NCBI GenBank assembly: GCA_964472545.1
Contig: CAYYNP010000454.1
Span: forward strand, 1-5,790
Source: CAYYNP01 sp964472545
Lineage (GTDB): Bacteria; Planctomycetota; Planctomycetia; Pirellulales; Thermoguttaceae
Direction of reading: 5' to 3'
Length of the DNA: 5,790 bases
Below, one piece after another: positions 1-5,739 of this stretch. Position numbers and translations under genes: made by a program. Positions within the stretch are counted from its first letter, which is position 1. Every line of letters begins with the position of its first letter. The notes below the pieces were generated by a model. That model did no database searches, was not told the DNA's origin, and was given only the letters and a program-made list of their open reading frames with translations.

Positions 1-1
1 A

Positions 2-52
2 CTGTTGCTTAGCTGGACCACGGTTTTGTGCCAAACCCGTTGAAACAAAACA
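2..52. repeat. Left arm of a perfect 51-bp inverted repeat
   Basis: This stretch is the exact reverse complement of 5740-5790. The match ends at base 53, where the two arms differ. It contains an imperfect palindrome (ACGGTTTT and AAACCCGT around a 5-nt loop, 7 of 8 pairs). The arm overlaps the 3' end of the decayed metallopeptidase-like gene and supplies its last 14 codons and its stop, so it looks like foreign sequence joined to that gene. Arms of this kind could be the ends of flanking insertion elements, the termini of one mobile unit, or a dispersed repeat at which an assembly broke. No transposase gene is visible, so the nature of the repeat stays open. Confidence 0.95.
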
Positions 53-689
53 CCATCTGATTGTAATCCGAATCATACACGTTGCACTGCGTGTCGGTCG
101 CCGCACCTTCCGTGTACCAACCACCCAACAACGTGTGTCGGGCCACGTCGCAGAAGGCGTGATATCCTCCGTGCAGAAGCAAGTCGAATGCGACTCCGCC
201 GTGGGAAAACGCGACGGTGTTGTAATACATCTGCTCGCAGTTCGGCACCGGGGGGCGCACCATGCCTTGGTCCAAGGCAACTTGCTTGATCTTGTCCTAC
301 CGCGTGGCGTAGACCAGCGCGATCCGCGTGTCGTGAATATCCTCCGGTTCCGCGTCGGCGTACGCCACCCAATGGGGGTAGGCTAGCTCTAACATCCTGA
401 GCGCCTTGCGCGCTACCGGCTCTTCAAAGTCCGTATGCAAGGCGAAGTGCCGAGTCACCCACCACTTGAATCCCTCGCTGCTCGCAATCTTCTTGCCGGC
501 GTACGTCTTGGGAAGACTATCGCCGACGCACACGACGTCGAGATCCCGAATCGTCGAGATGTTGCCATGGACCACCAAGTCCGCCTTCATCGTTGACGGG
601 TCAGGAACGGCGGAATTCGTGTCGGCATTGAGCGCCGTCCCAAGACACAAGGCGAGGGCCAAGCCGAAGGCAATGTGGATACGTGACAT
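9..689 (-). pseudogene. Decayed secreted gluzincin-like metallopeptidase gene (in-frame stop, altered HExxH, truncated)
   Basis: The ATG at 689 follows AAAGGA with a 6-nt gap. The first 130 codons encode a Sec signal peptide (about residues 1-22, hydrophobic ALALCLGTAL) and a region rich in aromatic residues (FKWWVTRHFALHTDF, then LAYPHWV). This resembles planctomycete secreted proteins related to DUF1570 and gluzincin peptidases. A TAG at 297-299 stops translation, but the same frame stays open for a further 95 codons with family-like sequence. These include EQMYYNT, LLLHGGYHAF where the zinc motif HExxH is expected, and WYTEGAATD, which fits the third-ligand Glu. The motif reads HGGYH (bases 159-173): the catalytic Glu is Gly, one transition from GAA to GGA. 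After base 53 the frame enters the 51-bp repeat, which gives a 14-residue tail and a TAA at 9-11, so the native C-terminus is missing. The family is recognised from motifs by eye. That the gene is dead is inferred from three independent defects. Confidence 0.75.
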
Positions 690-715
690 CTCATGTCCTT
701 TCAAAACACGCAAAT

Positions 716-747
716 GGCACGGACGGCTCTGCCGAGCCGTCGGTGCT
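716..747 (-). other. Strong GC-rich stem-loop, 27 nt upstream of the metallopeptidase-like start
   Basis: GACGGCTC (722-729) and GAGCCGTC (734-741) form a perfect 8-bp stem around the tetranucleotide TGCC. Beyond one G-G mismatch (721/742), GGCAC pairs with GTGCT (716-720 with 743-747, one wobble), giving about 13 pairs. Read on the minus strand, a T run (GTGTTTTG) follows only about 10 nt after the stem, so this is a poor intrinsic terminator for the upstream operon. It could instead be a 5'-UTR hairpin or one copy of a dispersed palindromic repeat. Confidence 0.6.
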
Positions 748-835
748 GCTCCGCTCTTGGCCGGTTCGCCTTGGCGCGTCAATGAGTCCACAGGTCTATT
801 GAGCGTTTTGACGTCACGGTCACGGACAAAATGCA

Positions 836-882
836 GACCGAACGGCCCGCCTTCGGTCGGCGGTCCGGATCCGGCCGATCCG
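836..882. other. Two adjacent small hairpins
   Basis: GACCGAA (836-842) pairs with TTCGGTC (852-858) over a 9-nt loop. CGGATC (866-871) pairs with GATCCG (877-882) over a 5-nt loop. Both are perfect but short, GC-rich stems in non-coding DNA about 200 bases beyond the stop of the transglutaminase-like gene. They have no T run. Chance is possible in DNA this rich in G and C, although two in 47 bases plus the stem at 716-747 is a noticeable cluster. Confidence 0.4.
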
Positions 883-1081
883 TGTGATGACGACGACCCA
901 ACGGAGATCAATCCCGACCTGATCTCAAAGCCGAGCCTATGCGTTTCTTGCGCAATTGACGACAATCCATCGGAGGAATCGCTCTGTGCTCTGACCAGAC
1001 TGGACCAACGGAGCGAAGGAGAGTGTCCCGATTAGCCGTGCCCAACGGCCGGTTGCTGGGTCGGCGGCGGAGTACTCGGGC

Positions 1082-2227
1082 TCAGCGCCGTACGTAACGG
1101 TCCAGAGGGTGGTTGCCGCTGAGCTTCCATTCGCCGCTGGCGATCTTCTGCCGAGCGCCGGGGCCGGGGTCGGTGTCGCCGGAGGGGGACAACGGCTTCA
1201 GTTCGCCGAGGAAGCGGGCCTCGGGCTTCCGGCCCATCCACTGGTGCCAGTCTTCCGTCAGGCGCAGCAGCCGCCGCTCCTCGGGCACGCGAATCCGGTC
1301 GCCCTTCTGGAGCACCAGCTCGTGGGCCCCCGTCCAGCCGAACCAAAAGTAGCACGCCGTGTGCACCGGCAGCCAGTGGCCCTGGCCCTCGCGGTCGCTT
1401 AGGAAGATCTCGGCCCAGGTGTGGTTGGGGATCCACACCAGCCGGGAGGGGATTCCGGCCGCCCGGCAGACCGCCACCACGACGCCGGCCATCTCCTCGC
1501 AGTCGCCGCGGCGGGTCTGAAGCGCCTTGGTCACGCTGGTGTAGGAGCCGATCTGCGGTCGAATGTTTCGCGGTACCCACCCGGCCGCTTCCTTGGCCAG
1601 GTCCCAGGGATGCTCGACCCCCCTGCTAAGCTGCTCGTGGAGCTGGCGAACCTCCTTCGATCGGGAACTGATGCCCGGGCTGTCGCCGAGGTACTGCTTG
1701 CGGACTTCGGCGGGCACCTCCTGTTTCTCGGGGAACTGGTCCTGCGTGTAGGCGTGGTACTGCTTCGAGATGGTCACCTTGCAGCTCGCCACGGCCCGGA
1801 TCACCTGGCCGGCGACGATGCCCGGCGCCGCCAGGCAAAGCTGCCGGGCGTAGGGCGCCAACTGCCGGATCGCCGCCTGGCAGCCCTGGGTCTGGATTCG
1901 CAGGTCGGTGATCTTCTGCTCGGGGCAGTCGACCGGAAACGTGGTGGTGGCCTTGATCTGACCGGCGTTGCCGCGGCCGGCAAGCTCGATGCCCACGCTC
2001 AGCGAGTACTCCCGTGGCTCCAGGTAGCCCGTCTCGTCCGCGGGCGGCTCCTTCCAGATCCACTTTCCGTCGCCCACCACGGGGATGACGCTGAACGCGG
2101 GTGGGGCAGGCCGGGCGGCCGATCGCAGCGACGACGTGGGCTCACAAGCCGGGGCTCGCCGCGTCAGCCCGACGAATCCGCCGGCCGCGGCCCCGAGGCC
2201 GTAGCTCAAGAAACGGCGACGGTGCAT
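1082..2227 (-). CDS. Tat-exported transglutaminase-like protein
   Basis: The product has 381 residues, with ATG at 2227 preceded by GGAGG with an 8-nt gap. The N-terminus HRRRFLSYGLGAAAGGFVG is a twin-arginine signal, so export is predicted to be folded through the Tat pathway. A transglutaminase-like (papain-fold) domain lies at about residues 205-320. Cys243 is in RRGDCEEMAGV and His269 is in PNHTWAEIFL, both standard for the family. Where the usual W-x-P-x-D supplies the third residue, this protein has WLPVHTA, with His289 in place of Asp. The segment after it (LVLQKGDRIRVPEE) is family-like. About 170 residues between the signal and this domain (ending near 200) are not assigned to a domain. 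The domain could be a peptidase, an amidase or a cross-linking enzyme acting outside the cytoplasm; the substrate cannot be read from sequence. The gene lies 50 nt downstream of the DUF1598 gene on the same strand, with no terminator between, so co-transcription is likely. It stops with TGA. Confidence 0.93.
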   Translation of the reverse strand: MHRRRFLSYGLGAAAGGFVGLTRRAPACEPTSSLRSAARPAPPAFSVIPVVGDGKWIWKEPPADETGYLEPREYSLSVGIELAGRGNAGQIKATTTFPVDCPEQKITDLRIQTQGCQAAIRQLAPYARQLCLAAPGIVAGQVIRAVASCKVTISKQYHAYTQDQFPEKQEVPAEVRKQYLGDSPGISSRSKEVRQLHEQLSRGVEHPWDLAKEAAGWVPRNIRPQIGSYTSVTKALQTRRGDCEEMAGVVVAVCRAAGIPSRLVWIPNHTWAEIFLSDREGQGHWLPVHTACYFWFGWTGAHELVLQKGDRIRVPEERRLLRLTEDWHQWMGRKPEARFLGELKPLSPSGDTDPGPGARQKIASGEWKLSGNHPLDRYVRR

Positions 2228-2277
2228 GGTTGTTTCCTCCGCGGTACGGCGAGATGGTGCGTGGCCCGGACGAAGTC

Positions 2278-3663
2278 TCAGTCCCACCACCAGCGGTCCT
2301 CGGGTATGCCGCGTTTGACGTTGTTTCGGAGTCCGGCCAGCCGGCCGTCGGCGTCCGCGGCGACGCGGCCCGATGCGAACGCTTCGGCGGGCCGGATCGA
2401 CACGCCGCCGCCGGCCAGGGCGATCAGCCGGCTCCTCTTCCACGTGGCGTTGACCGCGGCCTGCACCCGCCCGGGCGCGACCCCGTTGCGAACCGGGAAG
2501 CGGCCCTCGTCGGCGAACAGGGCCATCGTCCAGGCCGACCGACCGTAGTAGTCTTGCTGCTGCACAAACGCCGCGGCGATCAGCATGTCGATCAGGTTGC
2601 GGAGCTGGGCGAAGACCGGGCTCTTGTCGGCCAGCTCGGGGTACTTCCGCGTGAAGCCCGTGGCAAACAGCTCGCTGGCCTTGCTCATCGGAGCCCCGGA
2701 GCGGAACTGGCCGTCGGGGCCGACCAGTTGTGACTCGCTAAGAAGCTGCACGCCTTCGCCGACCAACTCCATGCCCTGCCGGTCGTCGGTCACCTTAACG
2801 CACGTGTAGTTGGGTGTAAACCACCATCTCTGCATGGGGGCGTTGCCGCCGAGCAAGTCGAGATACGAGGCCATCTTCACCGGCGGCGTCTCGAGCCCGA
2901 TGCCGATCCGCTTCATCCGGTAGTCGGCCTCGATTAGCACCTCGGCGAAGTGGCTCTCGGCCGGCACACCGAACACCCGGATCGGAGCCAGTCCCAACGC
3001 TTCGCGCATGCCCCGGGCGATCTGCACTCCGACCAACTCCCGCTGTTGCTGGGGTACGGAGCGGGGAATTTGGCGAGTGAACTGCTGGAGCCGCTGCATG
3101 GCCTCGGGCGTGGGGTCGATCGTGCAGCCGACGAATGGCGTGCCGCGCCCGCCCGGCGGGAACGCCCGAAGGGCGACGACCAGGTCCTGCAACTCGAGCA
3201 CCGGACGGCCCGACGCAATCCCCCGCGCCCGACCGGAGAGGTCCTCGGCCCAGCCCTCGGCCGGGCCGGCGATCACCACGTCGTTCGTCTCGGGATAGAA
3301 GAACACGTGCTTCAGTTGCGTCAGCCCAGCCAGGCAGCGCATCGCCGGGTCAGGCTGTTCGCCAGCCGCCAGGCGACGCTGCACCGCCGCCTCCAGTCGC
3401 ACCAGCGAGATCTTTCGAAGCTCGCTGGTGGCCAGCAGGTCCCCCGCAAGCCCGCGCCGGGCGGCGGCGATCCGCTCGCGGGCCAACCGGCCGGTCGGAT
3501 CGGCGTACGTCTTCAGCGAGAGCACCCCCTCCGCGTCGACCGCCACGCCGAACGTGGGCAACTGGACCGTGGTCGCCGCCGGCTGTGCCGCCGCCGGCAC
3601 CACGCCGAGGAGCCCCGTGGCCGCCACCAGCGCAGCCCGCCACGTGACTTGCGGAAACGACAT
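2278..3663 (-). CDS. Secreted DUF1598 protein
   Basis: The product has 461 residues. ATG at 3663 follows GGAGG with a 7-nt gap. Residues 1-26 form a Sec signal peptide (AALVAATGLLGVVPAAAQ, probable cleavage near AAA-Q). The mature part matches my recollection of DUF1598, a planctomycete family of unknown function. Landmarks are FVGCTIDPTPEAMQRLQQF (about 177-195), HFAEVLIEADYRMKRIGIGLE (238-258), QRWWFTPNY (278-286), GFTRKYPELADKSPVFAQL (336-354) and DYYG (371-374). No catalytic motif is apparent. The protein is soluble after cleavage, so it is predicted to act in the periplasm or outside the cell. A good promoter lies 68 nt upstream, and the transglutaminase-like gene follows 50 nt downstream, so this looks like the first gene of a two-gene operon. 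It stops with TGA. The family assignment rests on conserved wording remembered from homologues and not on a search. Confidence 0.92.
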   Translation of the reverse strand: MSFPQVTWRAALVAATGLLGVVPAAAQPAATTVQLPTFGVAVDAEGVLSLKTYADPTGRLARERIAAARRGLAGDLLATSELRKISLVRLEAAVQRRLAAGEQPDPAMRCLAGLTQLKHVFFYPETNDVVIAGPAEGWAEDLSGRARGIASGRPVLELQDLVVALRAFPPGGRGTPFVGCTIDPTPEAMQRLQQFTRQIPRSVPQQQRELVGVQIARGMREALGLAPIRVFGVPAESHFAEVLIEADYRMKRIGIGLETPPVKMASYLDLLGGNAPMQRWWFTPNYTCVKVTDDRQGMELVGEGVQLLSESQLVGPDGQFRSGAPMSKASELFATGFTRKYPELADKSPVFAQLRNLIDMLIAAAFVQQQDYYGRSAWTMALFADEGRFPVRNGVAPGRVQAAVNATWKRSRLIALAGGGVSIRPAEAFASGRVAADADGRLAGLRNNVKRGIPEDRWWWD

Positions 3664-3731
3664 GATGCGTCCTCCATCTGTTCCAAGATTCCCCGGCGGG
3701 CAGTAGCCGCCCAAGCCGGCCGCCTACGGTC

Positions 3732-3759
3732 ATTGTACCACAGCGCAGACCCGTTTCAA
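3732..3759 (-). promoter_or_regulatory. Sigma70-type promoter for the DUF1598-transglutaminase operon
   Basis: Read on the minus strand, TTGAAA (3759-3754), a 16-nt spacer and TACAAT (3737-3732) match the consensus at 5 of 6 bases in both boxes. The -10 box ends 68 nt before the ATG at 3663, giving a 5'-UTR of about 60 nt that carries GGAGG. The AT-rich patch stands out in an otherwise GC-rich stretch. Planctomycete promoter consensus is less well known, so the call rests on the general bacterial model. Confidence 0.6.
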
Positions 3760-3853
3760 ACTGAGTTTCTCGACCGGAATACCCCGGAGAATCCAGCGGA
3801 CGCGGAGAACGCGGCGGCCGGACTCGCGGCGGCAACGATGACGCGACGCTTTG

Positions 3854-3979
3854 CCCGTGCTGCCGGGCTTCGGCCTGACGTTGCCACGCGGCAAGGGCGG
3901 CGTCGTCGGGCACGAGTTGCGACGCCTTGGCGTACGCCGCCTGCGCTTTCAACGCACGGCCGTTGTCCAACAGGTAGAA
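3854..3979 (-). pseudogene. Possible remnant of the C-terminal end of a TPR protein
   Basis: Directly after a TAG at 3980-3982, one minus-strand frame reads FYLLDNGRALKAQAAYAK and continues ASQLVPDDAALAAWQRQAEA. This has the spacing and residues of a tetratricopeptide helix pair (Ala and Tyr positions, then the P-DD turn). Codons in this stretch mostly end in G or C. The frame has no suitable start and stays open through the promoter into the DUF1598 gene, where it is clearly not coding. I read it as the tail of a lost gene whose upstream part was replaced by the hairpin repeat beginning at about 3986. Coincidence is the alternative, as Ala-rich frames are common in GC-rich DNA. Confidence 0.35.
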
Positions 3980-3985
3980 CTACGA

Positions 3986-4126
3986 GCGGGACAAACGCGT
4001 CGGAACACTGCTAGGTTGGGTGTCGTGCCGAAGCCCGATCATCCTGTTGCTCCGCAACCCCGACGATTGTGCGAATCAGTCGAACGAAGTCGCAAAGCCC
4101 TCGCCGCAAAATCATCGGGGCCACCC
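3986..4126. repeat. Tandem repeat copy A (~141 bp) with conserved hairpin
   Basis: This unit is followed directly by a second copy at 4127-4266. The two are roughly 80% identical by eye, with most differences transitions and one 1-nt indel in the hairpin loop. Each contains the conserved block GCAAAGCCCTCGCCGCAA and an inverted repeat. Here the arms are 4058-4073 and 4105-4120, with a 31-nt loop. On the minus-strand RNA 15 of 16 positions pair, counting one G-U wobble, and there is a single U-C mismatch. I see no believable coding sequence: aligned codons differ mostly at non-synonymous positions and the indel breaks the frame. Confidence 0.85.
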
Positions 4127-4266
4127 GCGGGACAGACGCGTCGCGACACCGCTTGGCTGGATGTTCTGACGAAGTCCGATCATCCCGCCGCTGCGCGACC
4201 CCGACGATCTTGCGAATCATTGAAACAAGTGGCAAAGCCCTCGCCGCAAGATCATCGGGGCCGGCC
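4127..4266. repeat. Tandem repeat copy B (~140 bp), abutting the HEAT gene stop codon
   Basis: This second unit of the tandem pair ends within a few bases of the stop codon of the HEAT gene (4271-4273). Its hairpin arms are 4199-4214 and 4245-4260, with a 30-nt loop. All 16 positions pair when read as minus-strand RNA, the same strand as the HEAT gene, including one G-U wobble that would be a C-A mismatch on the plus strand. At one stem position copy A has a U-A pair where copy B has C-G, a compensatory difference. There is no T run, so it is not a standard intrinsic terminator, but it would lie in the 3'-UTR of the HEAT gene. Confidence 0.85.
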
Positions 4267-4270
4267 GCGT

Positions 4271-5704
4271 CTACTCTTCGGAGTCTTTCTCCTGTGCTTC
4301 TTTCTCCGCCTTATGCAGCGCCGCGTCGGCGACTATCCGAAGGAAGGACTCTTCGGCCTTTGCGGCGCTCTTAAGGTATTGAAGCGCTCGTGGATCGCGC
4401 GTTCTCGCCAACACCAACGCGGCGTCGCCCCGAGCCGCGGGCTCCTCCGACTCGTCGCTGACGATGGCGATCAGCGGTTCCACGACCCGCGGGTCCTTCA
4501 ACAGCGCGAAATCTCGCTTCGGCTCGCGCGCCTTGTGTACGTCGTCCAAGAAGCGACCCTCCGCCAGCACTCGCGGGACTTCCTGCCGGATCGCGTCGTT
4601 CTCACTTTGCAGTGCCGCCACGAGTGCCGAAAAGCCTCGCGGGTCGTCGGACATGGCCAGCGCATCGACTGCGCACTGGCCCAGGTAGGGGCCGTCGATG
4701 GGATTATCGATCAGTCGACTCACAGCTTCGATGCCGCGCGCGTCCTTCGCCTTCGCGAGGACGAAGACGGCGGCGCTTCTGACGCCGACGTTCTCCGTAC
4801 GAGCATCCAGAATCGGAATCAGCGCCTCAGCGGCCGCCGGATCGTCGAGTTGCCCAAGTCCGATGACGGCGGACCTTCGCAGATACTGGCTCTCATCTCT
4901 CAGCAGAGCAAGAAGCGGCTCGACGGCCCGCGCGTCCCCACTGTAGCCTAAGGCTTCGGCGGCGGAACTGCGAACGGTCCACTCGTCGTCCTCGTCCTCT
5001 ACAACGGCCAGCAACGACTCAATGGCTCTTGGATCGTTCAAGTGGCCGAGCGTCCACGCGGCCATATCGCGAGGTGTGACATCGAAGGTCTTGGTGGTCA
5101 TCAGGGCAATCAGCGGCTCGACCGCGCGTCGATCCCCGATGCACGCCAATGCGCGGATCGCGGCACGCTGGACGTCCACGTTCTCGTCCTGCAATAGCGG
5201 AATCAACGGTTCGACGGCTCGGGATTCGGGCATGTCAGCCAGGCCGGAAGCGGCCCACCGACGCACCATCGCGTTTTCATCCTTCAGAGTGGCGATCAAC
5301 GGGTTGACAGCGCGGCGATCCTTCAGATTCCCCAGAAGGCTGACCACTCGCCACCGCCAACCGGGATCTGCCTTCGGGATGGCATCGATCAGCGGCTCCA
5401 CGGCAGGTACTCCGATCTTGCGTAACGCAGAACTGGCTCTGGTCCAGACAACACCCCGCAATGATCCGGTCTTCTCGGAGTCCCCCAAAAGCCGAATCAG
5501 GGATGGAATTGCGGGAATTGCCGCTTCGCCCAATTCGCCCAAGGCTGCGGCGGCCGAAGCGCGTTCGGCGGGATCGGGAGAGGACGTTTCATCAATCAGA
5601 GCCCTCACTTCAGTTGAGACGGAATCCGACTCCGCTCTGCGCGAGGTGCAGGCCGGCAGACACAAAACAGCCGACAAGAGCACGATTGCCGTGCGCACGT
5701 TCAC
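4271..5704 (-). CDS. HEAT-repeat lipoprotein (PBS-lyase HEAT-like repeats)
   Basis: The product has 477 residues. Residues 1-19 form a lipoprotein signal: a hydrophobic stretch (TAIVLLSAVLCLPAC) ends in the lipobox LPAC with Cys19 as the likely lipidated residue, so it should be membrane-anchored outside the cytoplasm. Residues 32-460 are about a dozen HEAT-like repeats of around 31 residues with the recurring pattern RAVEPLI-x-LL-DE-x-VR-x-AA-x-AL-x-D. The repeats are interrupted near 380-404 by FLDDVHKAREPKRDF, and the tail is charged (KAEKEAQEKDSEE). Such solenoids bind proteins; no enzyme motif is present, so lyase activity should not be inferred. The start is GTG at 5704, because GGGAGG lies 7 nt before it. 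The ATG at 5709-5711 directly abuts that site and is in another frame. Only 35 bp separate the start from the right repeat arm, so little native promoter sequence remains. It stops with TAG. Confidence 0.93.
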   Translation of the reverse strand: MNVRTAIVLLSAVLCLPACTSRRAESDSVSTEVRALIDETSSPDPAERASAAAALGELGEAAIPAIPSLIRLLGDSEKTGSLRGVVWTRASSALRKIGVPAVEPLIDAIPKADPGWRWRVVSLLGNLKDRRAVNPLIATLKDENAMVRRWAASGLADMPESRAVEPLIPLLQDENVDVQRAAIRALACIGDRRAVEPLIALMTTKTFDVTPRDMAAWTLGHLNDPRAIESLLAVVEDEDDEWTVRSSAAEALGYSGDARAVEPLLALLRDESQYLRRSAVIGLGQLDDPAAAEALIPILDARTENVGVRSAAVFVLAKAKDARGIEAVSRLIDNPIDGPYLGQCAVDALAMSDDPRGFSALVAALQSENDAIRQEVPRVLAEGRFLDDVHKAREPKRDFALLKDPRVVEPLIAIVSDESEEPAARGDAALVLARTRDPRALQYLKSAAKAEESFLRIVADAALHKAEKEAQEKDSEE

Positions 5705-5710
5705 CGTTCA

Positions 5711-5717
5711 TCCTCCC
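5711..5717 (-). promoter_or_regulatory. Ribosome binding site that decides the GTG start of the HEAT gene
   Basis: On the minus strand the sequence reads GGGAGGATGAACGGTGAACGTG. GGGAGG is spaced 7 nt from the first in-frame GTG (5704-5702). The nearer ATG has essentially no gap from it and opens a different frame whose product lacks the lipoprotein signal. The GTG start also gives a well-formed lipobox peptide. Confidence 0.7.
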
Positions 5718-5739
5718 GATGATCTTAAAGTAAGCGGAC

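Larger units (their letters stand above)
690..1081. other. Non-coding stretch with several hairpins between the transglutaminase-like gene and the metallopeptidase remnant
   Basis: I see no credible gene in these 392 bases. Frames are open here, but their translations are low-complexity and resemble no family. The stretch holds three inverted repeats (716-747, 836-858 and 866-882), given as separate findings or entries. It is both the downstream region of the transglutaminase-like gene and the upstream region of the metallopeptidase-like gene. I found no convincing -35/-10 pair for the latter on the minus strand. Confidence 0.6.

Noticed and set aside
2..52. Integron attC or recombination core site in the repeat arm
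   Set aside because: The RYYYAAC and GTTRRRY core motifs are not present in the right form, and there is no integrase gene.
297..299. TAG as a recoded sense codon (pyrrolysine-like readthrough)
   Set aside because: TAG ends the HEAT gene normally in this window, the gene has other defects, and the surrounding family is not one known to use recoding.
809..816. Palindrome TGACGTCA as an operator
   Set aside because: A single 8-bp palindrome with no nearby promoter or regulator gene is too little to support a binding site.
1421..2548. 375-codon open frame on the plus strand
   Set aside because: It overlaps the transglutaminase-like and DUF1598 genes in antisense. Its composition is typical of mirror frames in GC-rich genes, and no domain is recognisable.
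4011..4235. 74-codon minus-strand frame within the tandem repeat with an internally repeated peptide
   Set aside because: The peptide repeat only reflects the 141-bp period, which is a multiple of three. Differences between copies are mostly non-synonymous, a 1-nt indel breaks the frame in the rest of the unit, and there is no good ribosome site.
4199..4260. Hairpin behind the HEAT gene as an intrinsic terminator
   Set aside because: The loop is about 30 nt and no T run follows the stem, so it does not fit the standard terminator form. It is kept as a structured repeat instead.
2950..4951. Two further long plus-strand open frames (2950-4014 and 3851-4951)
   Set aside because: Both are antisense to good genes and cross non-coding repeats and a promoter without a change in character, so they are not coding.
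5730..5737. GTAAGCGG resembling the tip of IS66-family terminal repeats
   Set aside because: The motif lies just inside the right arm only and is absent at the matching place next to the left arm, so it is not part of the shared repeat. I treat it as coincidence, although it deserves a look if IS66 genes are found beyond the end.
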